Source: Planotetraspora mira (GTDB lineage: Bacteria; Actinomycetota; Actinomycetes; Streptosporangiales; Streptosporangiaceae). Taken from it: a DNA stretch of 64,000 bases. Shown here in pieces: positions 17,231 to 25,268 of this stretch. Under the pieces are notes generated by a model. The model searched no databases. It was not told the DNA's origin and was given only the letters and a program-made list of their open reading frames with translations. Made by a program: the position numbers and the translations under genes. Location of the stretch: positions 172,729 through 236,728 of the forward strand of contig NZ_BOOO01000024.1 in the NCBI RefSeq assembly GCF_016863275.1, read 5' to 3'. The number at the start of each line of letters is the position of its first letter. Positions within the stretch are counted from its first letter, which is position 1.

Positions 17231-18004
17231 ATGCGCTTTGTCCCCTTTGTGGTGATTCTTGCCGCCCTGATGACTGTCATCGCCTCGCCCGCGTGGGCCA
17301 TCACCAACGGCTCGGCCGATGGAGCCGGCCACCCGGAGGTGGGCGCCCTGCTCGCGGGCAAGGCCCACGGCGACGGCACCTGGGCCGACTGCACCGGCAC
17401 GCTCATCTCTCCGACCGTCTTCCTCACCGCCGCACACTGCGGGGAAAAGGGCCAGAAGACGGCACGGGTCACCTTCTCCAGCCACTACCGGCAGGGAGAC
17501 CCGGTCTACACCGGCCGTTTCGTGGCCGACCCGCGGTTCGACGTCAAGGCCGACCCCTTCGACATGGCGGTCGTGATCTTCGACGCGCCCATCGCCGGAA
17601 TCAAGCCCGCCACTTTGCCGGAGGCCGGCCTGCTCGATCGGCTCAAGTCCGGAGACGGGTTCGCGACCACGCGGTTCACCCCGGTCGGGTACGGCTCGCT
17701 GGCCCCGACCAAGGGCAAGCACGGAAGCCGGTTCACCTACACCGACACCCGCAACCTGGCGTCGATCTCCTTCAAGAAGCTCACCGGCAGGTGGCTCCAG
17801 TTGTCGCTGAAGTCGTCGGTCGACGGCAGCACGTGCTTCGGCGACTCGGGCGGCCCGAACTTCCTGGGCGGGGCGGCCTCCCATCTGCTCGTGGCCACGA
17901 CGATCAGCGGAGACGACGACGCGTGCAAGTCGACCAACTTCGACTATCGCCTGGACACCGCGTCGGCCCGGGATTTCCTCGGAAAGTACGTCACGCTTCC
18001 CTGA
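17231..18004 (+). CDS. Secreted trypsin-like serine protease (S1 family)
   Basis: 257 residues. Signal peptide residues 1-23 (FVVILAALMTVIASPAWA). The catalytic triad is visible: His69 in TAAHC, Asp111 in DMAVVIFD and Ser206 in GDSGGP. Disulfide Cys pairs include C54/C70. The substrate-pocket region is normal for S1A proteases secreted by actinomycetes. The role is probably extracellular protein degradation, or processing if an endogenous target exists. No Shine-Dalgarno sequence stands out before ATG 17231, so a leaderless transcript is possible. Confidence 0.88.
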   Translation: MRFVPFVVILAALMTVIASPAWAITNGSADGAGHPEVGALLAGKAHGDGTWADCTGTLISPTVFLTAAHCGEKGQKTARVTFSSHYRQGDPVYTGRFVADPRFDVKADPFDMAVVIFDAPIAGIKPATLPEAGLLDRLKSGDGFATTRFTPVGYGSLAPTKGKHGSRFTYTDTRNLASISFKKLTGRWLQLSLKSSVDGSTCFGDSGGPNFLGGAASHLLVATTISGDDDACKSTNFDYRLDTASARDFLGKYVTLP

Positions 18005-18071
18005 ATCAGGGCCTATTCCACCGACTGGGCGAAGAAATAGTCATCCGGCCAGTTGATCTACACTGAATTCC

Positions 18072-18305
18072 ATGTCGACTCGCAATGGCATGACCGAAGC
18101 GGGGAACGTGAGGGCGATAGGAAATACCGCCCTCACGGCCTCATTGGCACTTCTTCCGCTGAATGCCCTCGCTTCCGAGACATGGTCGGTTCTGGCCTGC
18201 GTCATCTTCGCGATCATCGGCGTGGGCCTGCGGATCGAGGCGGCCGTCCGGTCCCTCGCGGTCGGTCGCGACACCGGGGTCCTGGAGACCGCGTCGCGGG
18301 AGTAG
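18072..18305 (+). CDS. Small membrane protein, unknown function
   Basis: 77 residues. Two hydrophobic segments (ALTASLALLPLNALA, about 20-34, and WSVLACVIFAIIGVGL, about 38-53) precede a polar C-terminus. A TACACT -10-like hexamer ends 8 bases before ATG 18072, which suits a leaderless transcript. It has no recognised family. The acyltransferase gene starts 30 bases downstream but appears to have its own leaderless promoter. Confidence 0.5.
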   Translation: MSTRNGMTEAGNVRAIGNTALTASLALLPLNALASETWSVLACVIFAIIGVGLRIEAAVRSLAVGRDTGVLETASRE

Positions 18306-18335
18306 CCTCGCCGTTCATCGCCTAAAGTCGGGCGG

Positions 18336-19505
18336 GTGGCCCCGACACCTTCCCGGCTGGCCTGGCTGGACGCCCTACGTGGACCCGCCGCGCTGGCCGT
18401 CGCGTTGCACCATTCGGCCTGGACCTTCGCACCCGGCATCTGGGCTCACGTGGACGGCCGGATCGACGTGGGCACCTGGGGCGTCTTCGTCTTCTTCCTG
18501 GTCAGCGGCTACATCATCCCCGCATCCCTGGAGCGGCGCGGTGACCTGCGGGCCTTCTGGATCGGCAGGGTCTTCCGCCTCCTCCCGCTGTTGCTCACCG
18601 CGGTGTGCCTGGCGTTCCTCCTCGCGTACCTGGGTTTGTTCACCCTTCGCTCCGGCCTGAGCACGCGGCCGTTGCCGCTGGTCGCGCTGGGCAACCTGAC
18701 GATGCTGCAGGAACTGCTCGGCGTGACCCCCGTCATCGACGTGATGTGGACGCTCTCCTACGAGATGGCGTTCTACCTGCTGACGGTCGGGCTGTTCACC
18801 GTGCGGCAGTCCCATCGTTCGGCCCCGATCGCGATCGGCCTGGCGCTGCTGGCCGTACCACTCGGATTCCTGCTTCCCGGCCCGACCATCAGCGGCCGTG
18901 CCGACCTGGTCGCCGCGGTCTTCGGCGTCGCGGCCGTCGCGGCCGTCATCGTGTCGGTGCTGTCGGGCGGCAGGACGCGTACGGTCGCCGCGGTGGCGGG
19001 CGGCCTCCTCGGCCTGGCACTGGTGATCTTCGGTAGCCGGATCGGGGCGGGGCAGGGCCTGATCATCCTGGGCATGATGTTCGCCGGCACGGCCGTGTAC
19101 CGGGCCGAGCAGGGCACGATCCGCCCCCGTACGGCCGTCGCCGCGGTGCTGACGGTCCTGGCCTGCGGAGTCTTCGCCAAGGACGACCCCGGCTGGGCGC
19201 CCGCGATCCTGCTGGCCGCCGGTTTCTTCGCGGCCGTGTTCGCGTTGCGGCACAGGCGCTTCCCGCGATGGCTCGCCCACGTCGGGGTGATGAGCTTCTC
19301 CCTGTATCTGCTGCACCCGCTTCTGCTGCGGGTGAGCCCGAACCTGCCGGTGTTCTTCCTCATCGTGGTGCCGCTCGGTTATCTGACCCACCGCTTCATC
19401 GAGGCCCCCGCCCAGCGCCTCGGCAGACGGCTGTCCCGGCCGCCCGCGCAGGAAGCGCCCCTCGATCGGGAAAGGCCGCACGCGGCGCTCACGCCGAAGG
19501 AGTGA
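18336..19505 (+). CDS. Acyltransferase-3 family membrane protein (OafA/YrhL-like)
   Basis: 389 residues with about ten membrane segments. The family signatures are LAWLDALRGPAALAVALHH near the N-terminus, with the conserved His in HHS, then GVFVFFLVSGYIIPASLERRG and FWIGRVFRLLPLL. The final helices contain SFSLYLLHPLLL. These proteins transfer acyl groups, commonly acetyl, to carbohydrates, lipids or secondary metabolites at the membrane. The acceptor is unknown. GTG 18336 follows a TAAAGT hexamer by 7 bases, so the mRNA is probably leaderless. Confidence 0.88.
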   Translation: MAPTPSRLAWLDALRGPAALAVALHHSAWTFAPGIWAHVDGRIDVGTWGVFVFFLVSGYIIPASLERRGDLRAFWIGRVFRLLPLLLTAVCLAFLLAYLGLFTLRSGLSTRPLPLVALGNLTMLQELLGVTPVIDVMWTLSYEMAFYLLTVGLFTVRQSHRSAPIAIGLALLAVPLGFLLPGPTISGRADLVAAVFGVAAVAAVIVSVLSGGRTRTVAAVAGGLLGLALVIFGSRIGAGQGLIILGMMFAGTAVYRAEQGTIRPRTAVAAVLTVLACGVFAKDDPGWAPAILLAAGFFAAVFALRHRRFPRWLAHVGVMSFSLYLLHPLLLRVSPNLPVFFLIVVPLGYLTHRFIEAPAQRLGRRLSRPPAQEAPLDRERPHAALTPKE

Positions 19506-19557
19506 GGTCCCCGTCCGGACTGCCCGGTGAGCCTCTGAGAGGGTGTGACCATGGTGA

Positions 19558-19690
19558 ACGGTTCACCTCGAGGCGCGGGCCGGCACGGGGCTCGAGGACT
19601 TCTACGGCCGACTGGGCTGGAAGGAGATCGGCCGTTGGCCGGGGGCCCGGCGACGACCGCGACGAGATCCTGATGGCGCTCACCCTCTGA
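19558..19690 (+). pseudogene. C-terminal remnant of a GNAT acetyltransferase
   Basis: Translation from 19558 reads TVHLEARAGTGLEDFYGRLGW then KEIGRWPG, the typical end of a GNAT domain. The reading then needs a frame change to continue PGDDRDEILMALTL, ending at the stop at 19688-19690. A few codons between the two halves are missing. There is no N-terminal half upstream; that space is occupied by the acyltransferase gene. This is a decayed fragment. Confidence 0.6.
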
Positions 19691-19723
19691 GCCGCCCGGG
19701 GTGATGAAGCGTGGCTCCCGTCG

Positions 19724-20731
19724 CTACATGAGCACCGCACACCCACGATGCCGGAGGGAGTCGATCCAGTCGGGCAGCCGGCACGGCTTCGTCCACCGCA
19801 GATCGAGTTTCTCCAGGGCGGGCAGGGATCCCAGGGCATCCGGCAGTTCGGTCAGACGCGCGGCACGCAGGTCGAGATGGGTCAGCCGCCTCAGCCGTCC
19901 GATCGACTCGGGGAGCCTTTCCAGCGGGTTGTCGCGAAGATCGAGATGGCGCAGCTCGCCCAGGTCGCCGATGGAGTCGGGCAGTGTGGTGAGCCGGTTG
20001 CCCTTCAGGTGCAGCTCCCGTAGTCGCGAGAGCCTGCCGAACGTGTCAGGCAGCGCGGTGAGCCGGTTGTTGTACAGGCGGAGCTCGCGCAGCGCCGCCA
20101 TGGCGCCGATGGACGGCGGCAGCGAGCCGAGGCGGTTGTCGGTGAGGTTGAGGTAGTCGAGCCGGTTCAGCCGTCCCAGCGACGCGGGAACCTCGGTCAG
20201 GCCGTTGTCGCTGAGATAGAGGTAACCGGTGAGCCGCGGCAGGTCGCCGATCGCGTCCGGCACGCGTCCGAGCCGGTTGTGCCCGAGGTCCAGCATCGAC
20301 AGCTCGGTGAGGCCGGCCACGGCGTCCGGGATCTCGGTGATCTCGTTTTCCGCGAGGTTGAGTGAGCGCAGGCCCGTGAGGTTCCAGATCGTGCCGGGTA
20401 GCGCGGTCAGTCTGTTGCGGCCGAGACTCAGGTTGCGGAGCGACGCCATGCGCCCGAGTTCCGGGGGGACCTCCGCCAGCCGGTTGCCGTAGAGCAGCAG
20501 GGTGCTCAGGCCCGGCAACTCCGCGATGGAGGCCGGTAGACGGGTCAGCGCGTTCCCGTCCAGGTCGATGTGGCGGAGCGTCGTCAGGGTGGCGATCGAC
20601 TCGGGCAACTCGTGAACACCTGCGTCAGGTGCGATCAGGGCGACCACCGCACCGTCGGCGTGACGTAAGGCCGTGTCCGGCAGACCAGGGAGTTCGCCCA
20701 CGGGAACGCAGCCTAGCCAACGCGGTTCCAT
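19724..20731 (-). CDS. Leucine-rich repeat protein
   Basis: 335 residues. From about residue 45 to the end there are roughly 11 LRRs of 23 residues with the pattern LPxSIxxLxxLxxLxLxxNxL, for example LPASIAELPGLSTLLLYGNRL and VPDAIGDLPRLTGYLYLSDNGL. No signal peptide or membrane anchor is visible, so it is probably cytoplasmic. LRR solenoids mediate protein binding; the partner is unknown. Divergent to the SDR gene with 45 bases between starts. It resembles bacterial 'small-repeat-motif' LRRs related to plant PIRL and effector LRRs, often horizontally spread. Confidence 0.85.
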   Translation of the reverse strand: MEPRWLGCVPVGELPGLPDTALRHADGAVVALIAPDAGVHELPESIATLTTLRHIDLDGNALTRLPASIAELPGLSTLLLYGNRLAEVPPELGRMASLRNLSLGRNRLTALPGTIWNLTGLRSLNLAENEITEIPDAVAGLTELSMLDLGHNRLGRVPDAIGDLPRLTGYLYLSDNGLTEVPASLGRLNRLDYLNLTDNRLGSLPPSIGAMAALRELRLYNNRLTALPDTFGRLSRLRELHLKGNRLTTLPDSIGDLGELRHLDLRDNPLERLPESIGRLRRLTHLDLRAARLTELPDALGSLPALEKLDLRWTKPCRLPDWIDSLRHRGCAVLM

Positions 20732-20776
20732 GAAAGCCGGGAGGTTCTGTCACACCCGGATGCGAGCATCGGCGTC

Positions 20777-21691
20777 ATGAGCGGAACGTTGAACGGAAAG
20801 ATCGCGTTGGTCGCCGGGGCGACGCGCGGCGCCGGCCGTGCCGTCGCGGTGGCGCTGGGCGCCGAGGGGGCCACCGTCTATGTGACCGGGCGCAGCACCC
20901 GGGAGCAGCGTTCGGAGATCGATCGGGCGGAGACGATCGAGGAGACGGCGGAGATGGTCACCGCGGCCGGCGGCGAGGGAATCGCCGTGCGGGTCGACCA
21001 TCTGGAGGCCGACCAGGTGAGGGCGCTGGTCGAGCGCGTCGACTCCGAGCAGGGCCGCCTCGACGTGCTGGTCAACGACATCTGGGGTGGCGAGTCGCTG
21101 TTCAGCTGGGATCAGAGGCTGTGGGAGCACTCGCTGGACAAGGGCCTGCGAATCCTCCGGCTGGCGATCGACACCCACATCATCACCAGCCACTACGCCC
21201 TGCCCTTGCTGATCAGGAACCCGGGCGGCCTGGTCGTCGAGATGACCGACGGCACCGCGCAGTACAACGCCGAGAACTACCGGATCTCGTTCTTCTACGA
21301 CCTGGCCAAGACCTCGGTGAACCGCATGGCGTTCGCCCAGGCCAAGGAACTGGCCCCGCACGGCGGGACGGCCGTGTCGCTCACCCCGGGATGGATGCGC
21401 TCGGAGATGATGCTCGACATCTACGGCGTCACCGAGGCGAACTGGCGTGACGCGCTGGAGGTGCAACCGCACTTCGCCATCTCGGAGACCCCCACGTACG
21501 TCGGCCGCGCGGTGGCGGCGCTCGCCGCCGATCCCGAGGTCGCCCGCTGGAACGGGCAGTCCCTATCGAGCGGCGGGCTCGCCCAGGTCTACGGCTTCAC
21601 CGATGTCGACGGCAGCCGGCCCGACGCCTGGCGGTACATGGTGGAAGTGCAGGACGCGGGCAGACCCGCCGACGTCGCCGGCTATCGCTGA
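20777..21691 (+). CDS. SDR family oxidoreductase (DHRS1-like)
   Basis: 304 residues. The Rossmann motif is GATRGAGR at about residue 14-21, with the cofactor-binding TGRST near 38. The active-site tyrosine motif YDLAK lies at about 174-178 and the catalytic Ser position is replaced by a Thr in VVEMTDGTAQ. The late TPGWMRSEMM stretch is typical. Some SDRs of this DHRS1-like group have longer C-termini as here. It reduces or oxidises a carbonyl or alcohol with NAD(P)H; the substrate is unknown. Confidence 0.85.
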   Translation: MSGTLNGKIALVAGATRGAGRAVAVALGAEGATVYVTGRSTREQRSEIDRAETIEETAEMVTAAGGEGIAVRVDHLEADQVRALVERVDSEQGRLDVLVNDIWGGESLFSWDQRLWEHSLDKGLRILRLAIDTHIITSHYALPLLIRNPGGLVVEMTDGTAQYNAENYRISFFYDLAKTSVNRMAFAQAKELAPHGGTAVSLTPGWMRSEMMLDIYGVTEANWRDALEVQPHFAISETPTYVGRAVAALAADPEVARWNGQSLSSGGLAQVYGFTDVDGSRPDAWRYMVEVQDAGRPADVAGYR

Positions 21692-21768
21692 GCCTGGCGA
21701 GGTCGTGCATCCAGGTGAGCCAGGGCCATGGGCGGAACTGTCGGTGCCCGCTGCCAGACTCGCTCAGC

Positions 21769-22269
21769 ATGAGCGACGACGTGCGGTTGAGGGATGTAGA
21801 AGAAGCCGACCTGAGCCTGTTCTTCGAGCACGAGCACGACCCGGAAACGGTCCGGCGGTCGAAGTTCACTCCCCGGGAGCGGCAGGCCTTCATGAGCCAC
21901 TGGGCCGCGAGGGTCCTGGGGGATCCCACGGTCTTCGTGCAGACGGTGACCGTGGACGGCGTGCCGGCCGGCAACGTCGTGGCCTGGTGGGAGCAGGACA
22001 GGCGATTCATCGGATACGTGTTCGGCCGCGAGTTCTGGGGCCGGGGCGTCGGCACCAAGGCGCTGACGCTCTTCCTGCGGCAGGAGAAGGCCCGCCCCCT
22101 GTACGCCGACCCCTTCGGAGGGAACGCCGGCTCGGTCCGGCTGCTGGAGAGATGCGGCTTCCGACGCGCCGGCACGGTGATGCACGGAGAGCACGAGCAC
22201 ATCATGCTGGTGCTGGACGAATCAGCGCCGGACGAATCGGTGCCGGACGAGGACCACGCCGACGGCTGA
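21769..22269 (+). CDS. GNAT family N-acetyltransferase
   Basis: 166 residues from ATG 21769 (VRLRDVEEADLSLFFEHEHDPE ...). The acetyl-CoA-binding motif A is GREFWGRGVGTKAL at about 85-98. The end shows NAGSVRLLERCGFRRAGTV. This matches the RimJ/RimL-like GNATs that acetylate protein N-termini or small amines; the acceptor is unknown. The acidic tail has repeated PDES/PDED units. The longer reading frame starting at 21715 does not fit the family N-terminus. Confidence 0.87.
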   Translation: MSDDVRLRDVEEADLSLFFEHEHDPETVRRSKFTPRERQAFMSHWAARVLGDPTVFVQTVTVDGVPAGNVVAWWEQDRRFIGYVFGREFWGRGVGTKALTLFLRQEKARPLYADPFGGNAGSVRLLERCGFRRAGTVMHGEHEHIMLVLDESAPDESVPDEDHADG

Positions 22270-22369
22270 CACCGGGCGCCCGCCGTCGCGGGTGACGCCG
22301 CTCGAGCGGTTCTTCAGGCAGTGAACTCCGGACCACTCGCCCGAGCGCGAAGCCTAGCCGTGCCTCTCG

Positions 22370-22855
22370 TCAGGCCTTCACAATCACGACCGTCTGTACG
22401 AGCTTGTCGTGAAGACACTGCCGGCGGCCGTCGAATCCGAACCACGTCGCGTCGATGAGGGCGATCACCCAGCCTGCGAAAGGGACGAGGGGCGCCCCGA
22501 GGAAGAAGAGCGCACGGATCAGGGCGTGGTGAAGCGCCGGCGCCCGGCCGGTGGAGAGCGATACGACCCTGATCTTCAATGCTCGCTTTCCGAGCGTCTG
22601 CCCCCAGCGTGCATGTGCAAGACCGAGGTACAGGACACCGAGAAGAGTCTGAGCGGCGACGAGAGCCCAAATGCTCGGATTGCTCCCCCAGGGATTCATC
22701 GTCGAGGAGTCGTCGGCGGCCAGCACGGAGTCCCCGACGAGGGCGGTAGGGATGGCGGCAATCAAGCCGACGATGATCGTGTCGATGACACCGGCCGTGA
22801 GACGGCGAAGGACGCCTGCCCCCTGCTCGACGAGTTGGGAGGAAATCTCGGTCAC
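22370..22855 (-). CDS. RDD family membrane protein
   Basis: 161 residues starting at GTG 22855. RDD features are LRRLTAGVIDTIIVGLIAA in the first TM region and WGQTLGKRALKIRVV after the second, with a final WFGFDGRRQCLHDKLVQTVVI. Three hydrophobic regions. RDD proteins are integral membrane proteins of uncertain transport function, some linked to Na+/H+ or Ca2+ exchange. Neighbours give no further clue. Confidence 0.85.
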   Translation of the reverse strand: MTEISSQLVEQGAGVLRRLTAGVIDTIIVGLIAAIPTALVGDSVLAADDSSTMNPWGSNPSIWALVAAQTLLGVLYLGLAHARWGQTLGKRALKIRVVSLSTGRAPALHHALIRALFFLGAPLVPFAGWVIALIDATWFGFDGRRQCLHDKLVQTVVIVKA

Positions 22856-22965
22856 GCGGCAAGTGTGCCGTAAAGATCGCAGTTCGACCGATCCTTAGCG
22901 CGGGGCCGAACGCCCGTCACCTACGGGGCCGGTGAAGCGCCCGGGTGCCCTGGTCCCGCTCCGGC

Positions 22966-23217
22966 TCAGAGATCTATGCCTCTGCCTTCCTTGTACGGCA
23001 CGAGCCAGGCGAACGCGACGCCGGCGAAGTTCACCAGCATGGTGTGCTGAGCGCGGGTTCCGGTCTCGGAGACGCGGAGCCGGATCACCGAACCCTCTTT
23101 CATCCATGCCGCGATGTCGTCTTCGGTCGGCTCGTCACCGTGCAGTCGCAGGGTCACGTCATGGGGCTGACCGGCCATCCGGAGGTGAAGCTCGCACGTG
23201 GGCTCGCTGTCGGCCAT
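22966..23217 (-). CDS. Small protein of unknown function
   Basis: 83 residues from ATG 23217. It reads as a small beta-rich cytoplasmic protein (CELHLRMAGQPHDVTLRLHGDEPTEDDIAAWMKEGSVIRLRV ...) ending KEGRGIDL. No membrane segment or known motif. The amino-acid composition looks coding. The RDD gene on the same strand lies downstream, with 110 bases between the two. Confidence 0.5.
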   Translation of the reverse strand: MADSEPTCELHLRMAGQPHDVTLRLHGDEPTEDDIAAWMKEGSVIRLRVSETGTRAQHTMLVNFAGVAFAWLVPYKEGRGIDL

Positions 23218-23665
23218 GGTCCCCGTCCATGTCGTGATTCCACCGGATTGTCTGATGCCACGGTGAACGTACCCCGGCTGGGTGCACGTCACCGATCACC
23301 CGGCAGGTGGATACTCCGCCTTTACCGAATGCGACTCCGCAGGCCGCTGACTCCGCGGTTCCCCGGCAGGCCGCTGAAATTTTGCGCCGGTCGGCCGCCC
23401 GCCGCGTTACTCATAACGACGATGACGATTCATCCGGAAAAGCCATTATTTATTAGGGCGTGCTATGTCCCAAAGGCAACTCTGGTCGCCTTTGGAAGGT
23501 CGCCTGAAGAGGGCTGCCACCTGCGACGGAGGCGCTCAGGTGCCTGAAGGGGGTAGATTAGGCGGCACCGCGGAAATTTCGTGCGTTGGCATCCGGGTCG
23601 GCGTCGCCCGAGGCGAAAAAACAACTTCGGTTTCTCTCAATGGGGCCGAGACAGGTCAGTCGACT
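23218..23665. other. Non-coding stretch with probable promoter of the STAS gene
   Basis: About 450 bases without a convincing gene. The frame of the STAS gene remains open back to 23465, but those 67 codons have no family similarity. An AT-rich patch at about 23440-23460 interrupts the GC background. Confidence 0.4.
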
Positions 23666-24088
23666 ATGGCGCCGACGCACATCTGCCGCATCGCATCACC
23701 CGTCCCCGGGGTCGCCGACTCCCGGGGGCCTCTGAGCAAAGCTCATGTCGCCACCATCGTCGAGTTGGACGGGGAGATCGACATCTCCACCAGTCCGGCT
23801 CTGCGCGAGCGCCTCCTCCGCACCATGCGACGCAGCACGAGCCTGCTCATCTGCGACCTGTCCCGGGTGTCGTTCTGTGATTCCTCCGGTATGGCCGTCC
23901 TGGTCGGCATCCAACGACGCGCCAGGGCGATGGGCATCACCATGGGCCTGGCCGCACCCCGCCCCCCTGAGGCCGAACTGCTGCGCCTCACCGGCCTCGA
24001 CCGCGGCTTCACGCTGTACGAGAACGTCTCAGATGGGCAGTCCGGGCAGCGCGCCGGGACGGCGACCTGGGTGCGCTGCGCCTCCTGA
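23666..24088 (+). CDS. STAS-domain anti-sigma-factor antagonist
   Basis: 140 residues from ATG 23666. The STAS fold is clear: VELDGEIDISTSPALRERLL, SLLICDLSRVSFCDSSGMAVLVGIQRRA and LLRLTGLDRGFTLY. The first Ser in DSSGMA is the usual phosphorylation site used by RsbW-type kinases to release the antagonist from the anti-sigma factor. It probably acts in partner switching that frees a stress sigma factor. The 18 bases before the start (GAGACAGGTC plus 8) are nearly copied before the DUF5994 gene, suggesting shared control. No rsbW-type kinase gene is seen here. Confidence 0.87.
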   Translation: MAPTHICRIASPVPGVADSRGPLSKAHVATIVELDGEIDISTSPALRERLLRTMRRSTSLLICDLSRVSFCDSSGMAVLVGIQRRARAMGITMGLAAPRPPEAELLRLTGLDRGFTLYENVSDGQSGQRAGTATWVRCAS

Positions 24089-24107
24089 GCGCTGACCGAG
24101 GTGGGAA

Positions 24108-24329
24108 TCAGTGGTCGGCGTCTCTGGAGTCTCTGGCCTCGTGCCGGTGCCGCGTCGGCTCGGGCTCGTCGCCACGCGCGAGAGACTGCCGCACCCGCTG
24201 CCGGGCCTGATGCTCTTGAACGGTGGCGTCCTTGCCGACACCACCATGGGAGTCCTCGACGTCGTGCGTGTGCCGGTGGTCGTCCTGCTCTTGCAACCTG
24301 GACGGCCGGGTGTTTTTCGTGCGGCTCAT
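24108..24329 (-). CDS. Small hydrophilic protein of the stress cluster
   Basis: 73 residues from ATG 24329. A perfect AGGAGGT ribosome-binding site 5 bases upstream supports this start. The protein is very polar and rich in His, Asp, Gln and Arg (RLQEQDDHRHTHDVEDSHGGVGKDATVQEHQARQR). No cysteine, membrane segment or known domain. Such composition suggests an intrinsically disordered, possibly desiccation-related protein, which is inference. Confidence 0.6.
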   Translation of the reverse strand: MSRTKNTRPSRLQEQDDHRHTHDVEDSHGGVGKDATVQEHQARQRVRQSLARGDEPEPTRHRHEARDSRDADH

Positions 24330-24525
24330 CGCGCACCTCCTGGGTGCTTGCCCCAACTTGACCCTACGCCCGTGTGGGTCGGGCCGAGACCGCCAGGTCC
24401 GTTCGGCCCGTCGAAGAGTAGGCTGAATTCACCGAGGACATTTCGAATGCCGGCAATCGCGTCGGCACCGTCCGCGGCGTTTCACGACCGCAGCCCCGAC
24501 CAAGGCTGAGACAGGTCGGCCGATC

Positions 24526-25038
24526 ATGTCGCTGACGCAGATTCCCTCGTCTTCTACGAATCTCCTCGCTCGCGCTCCTTCAGGAAAGCCGCCTCACGCG
24601 CCTGCCGTACGGCTGAGCCTGGAACCCATTCGTGGCCGCATGCGGGCCGTGGACGGGGCATGGTGGCCACGGTCGACAGACGCGGCGGCCGAACTCCCGG
24701 GCCTCATCGCGGCCGTCGACCGCAGGACCGGGGAGATGACTCTCCGGGTGGGACTGCACGTGGACGCCTGGGACGACATTCCGCATCGCATTCCCGTCCC
24801 TGGCCGGGCCGTACGGGTCGGATGGTTCCGTTCCATGGACCGCCGGCTGGTCAGCCTGACCATGAGAGGCCGGGACACGATCACCCTGCGGGTCATCGCG
24901 CCGGAGACCACGCAGGAATCGGCAAGGGCGATATTCGCAGAGGCCACCGGTGATGCGAAAGCCGTACCTCCCGATGGGGCCCAAACGGAGGAACAGAATG
25001 CCTGGGATAACGAGGGCGGCCGGTTCGGCGCCGGGTGA
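24526..25038 (+). CDS. DUF5994 family protein
   Basis: 170 residues. The conserved DUF5994 core is visible: RLSLEPIRGRMRAVDGAWWPRS at about 29-50, AAELPGLIAAVDRR, LHVDAWDDIPHRIPVPGRAVRVGWF and a terminal ITLRVIAPETT. This family is actinobacterial, cytoplasmic and uncharacterised; it is often found near stress or STAS genes. ATG 24526 has the same leader as the STAS gene at 23666 (GAGACAGGTC followed by 8 bases). Function unknown. Confidence 0.8.
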   Translation: MSLTQIPSSSTNLLARAPSGKPPHAPAVRLSLEPIRGRMRAVDGAWWPRSTDAAAELPGLIAAVDRRTGEMTLRVGLHVDAWDDIPHRIPVPGRAVRVGWFRSMDRRLVSLTMRGRDTITLRVIAPETTQESARAIFAEATGDAKAVPPDGAQTEEQNAWDNEGGRFGAG

Positions 25039-25268
25039 GGCATCTCTGAGAACGGCCAGTGATCACCGCGATCATCTGAGGTGATCGGCTCTTCTTATAG
25101 CGCCGGTTTCCCCGATGACCCGCGCGGGGCTTTGATGGTCCGGAGGGGCCGCGGTCCACCGGGACCGGACCTTCCCGGAGCGGCTCCGCAGGGCGCCCAG
25201 GCCGGAGAGACGTGATCGTCGGCGTATTGGCTGACCCGTCGCCTCCGCCGGGCGCTCTGGACTGGTGG

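Noticed and set aside
18375..19481. 368-codon minus-strand frame over the acyltransferase
   Set aside because: Composition dominated by Gln, Arg, Asp and His repeats, typical of antisense to a membrane protein gene.
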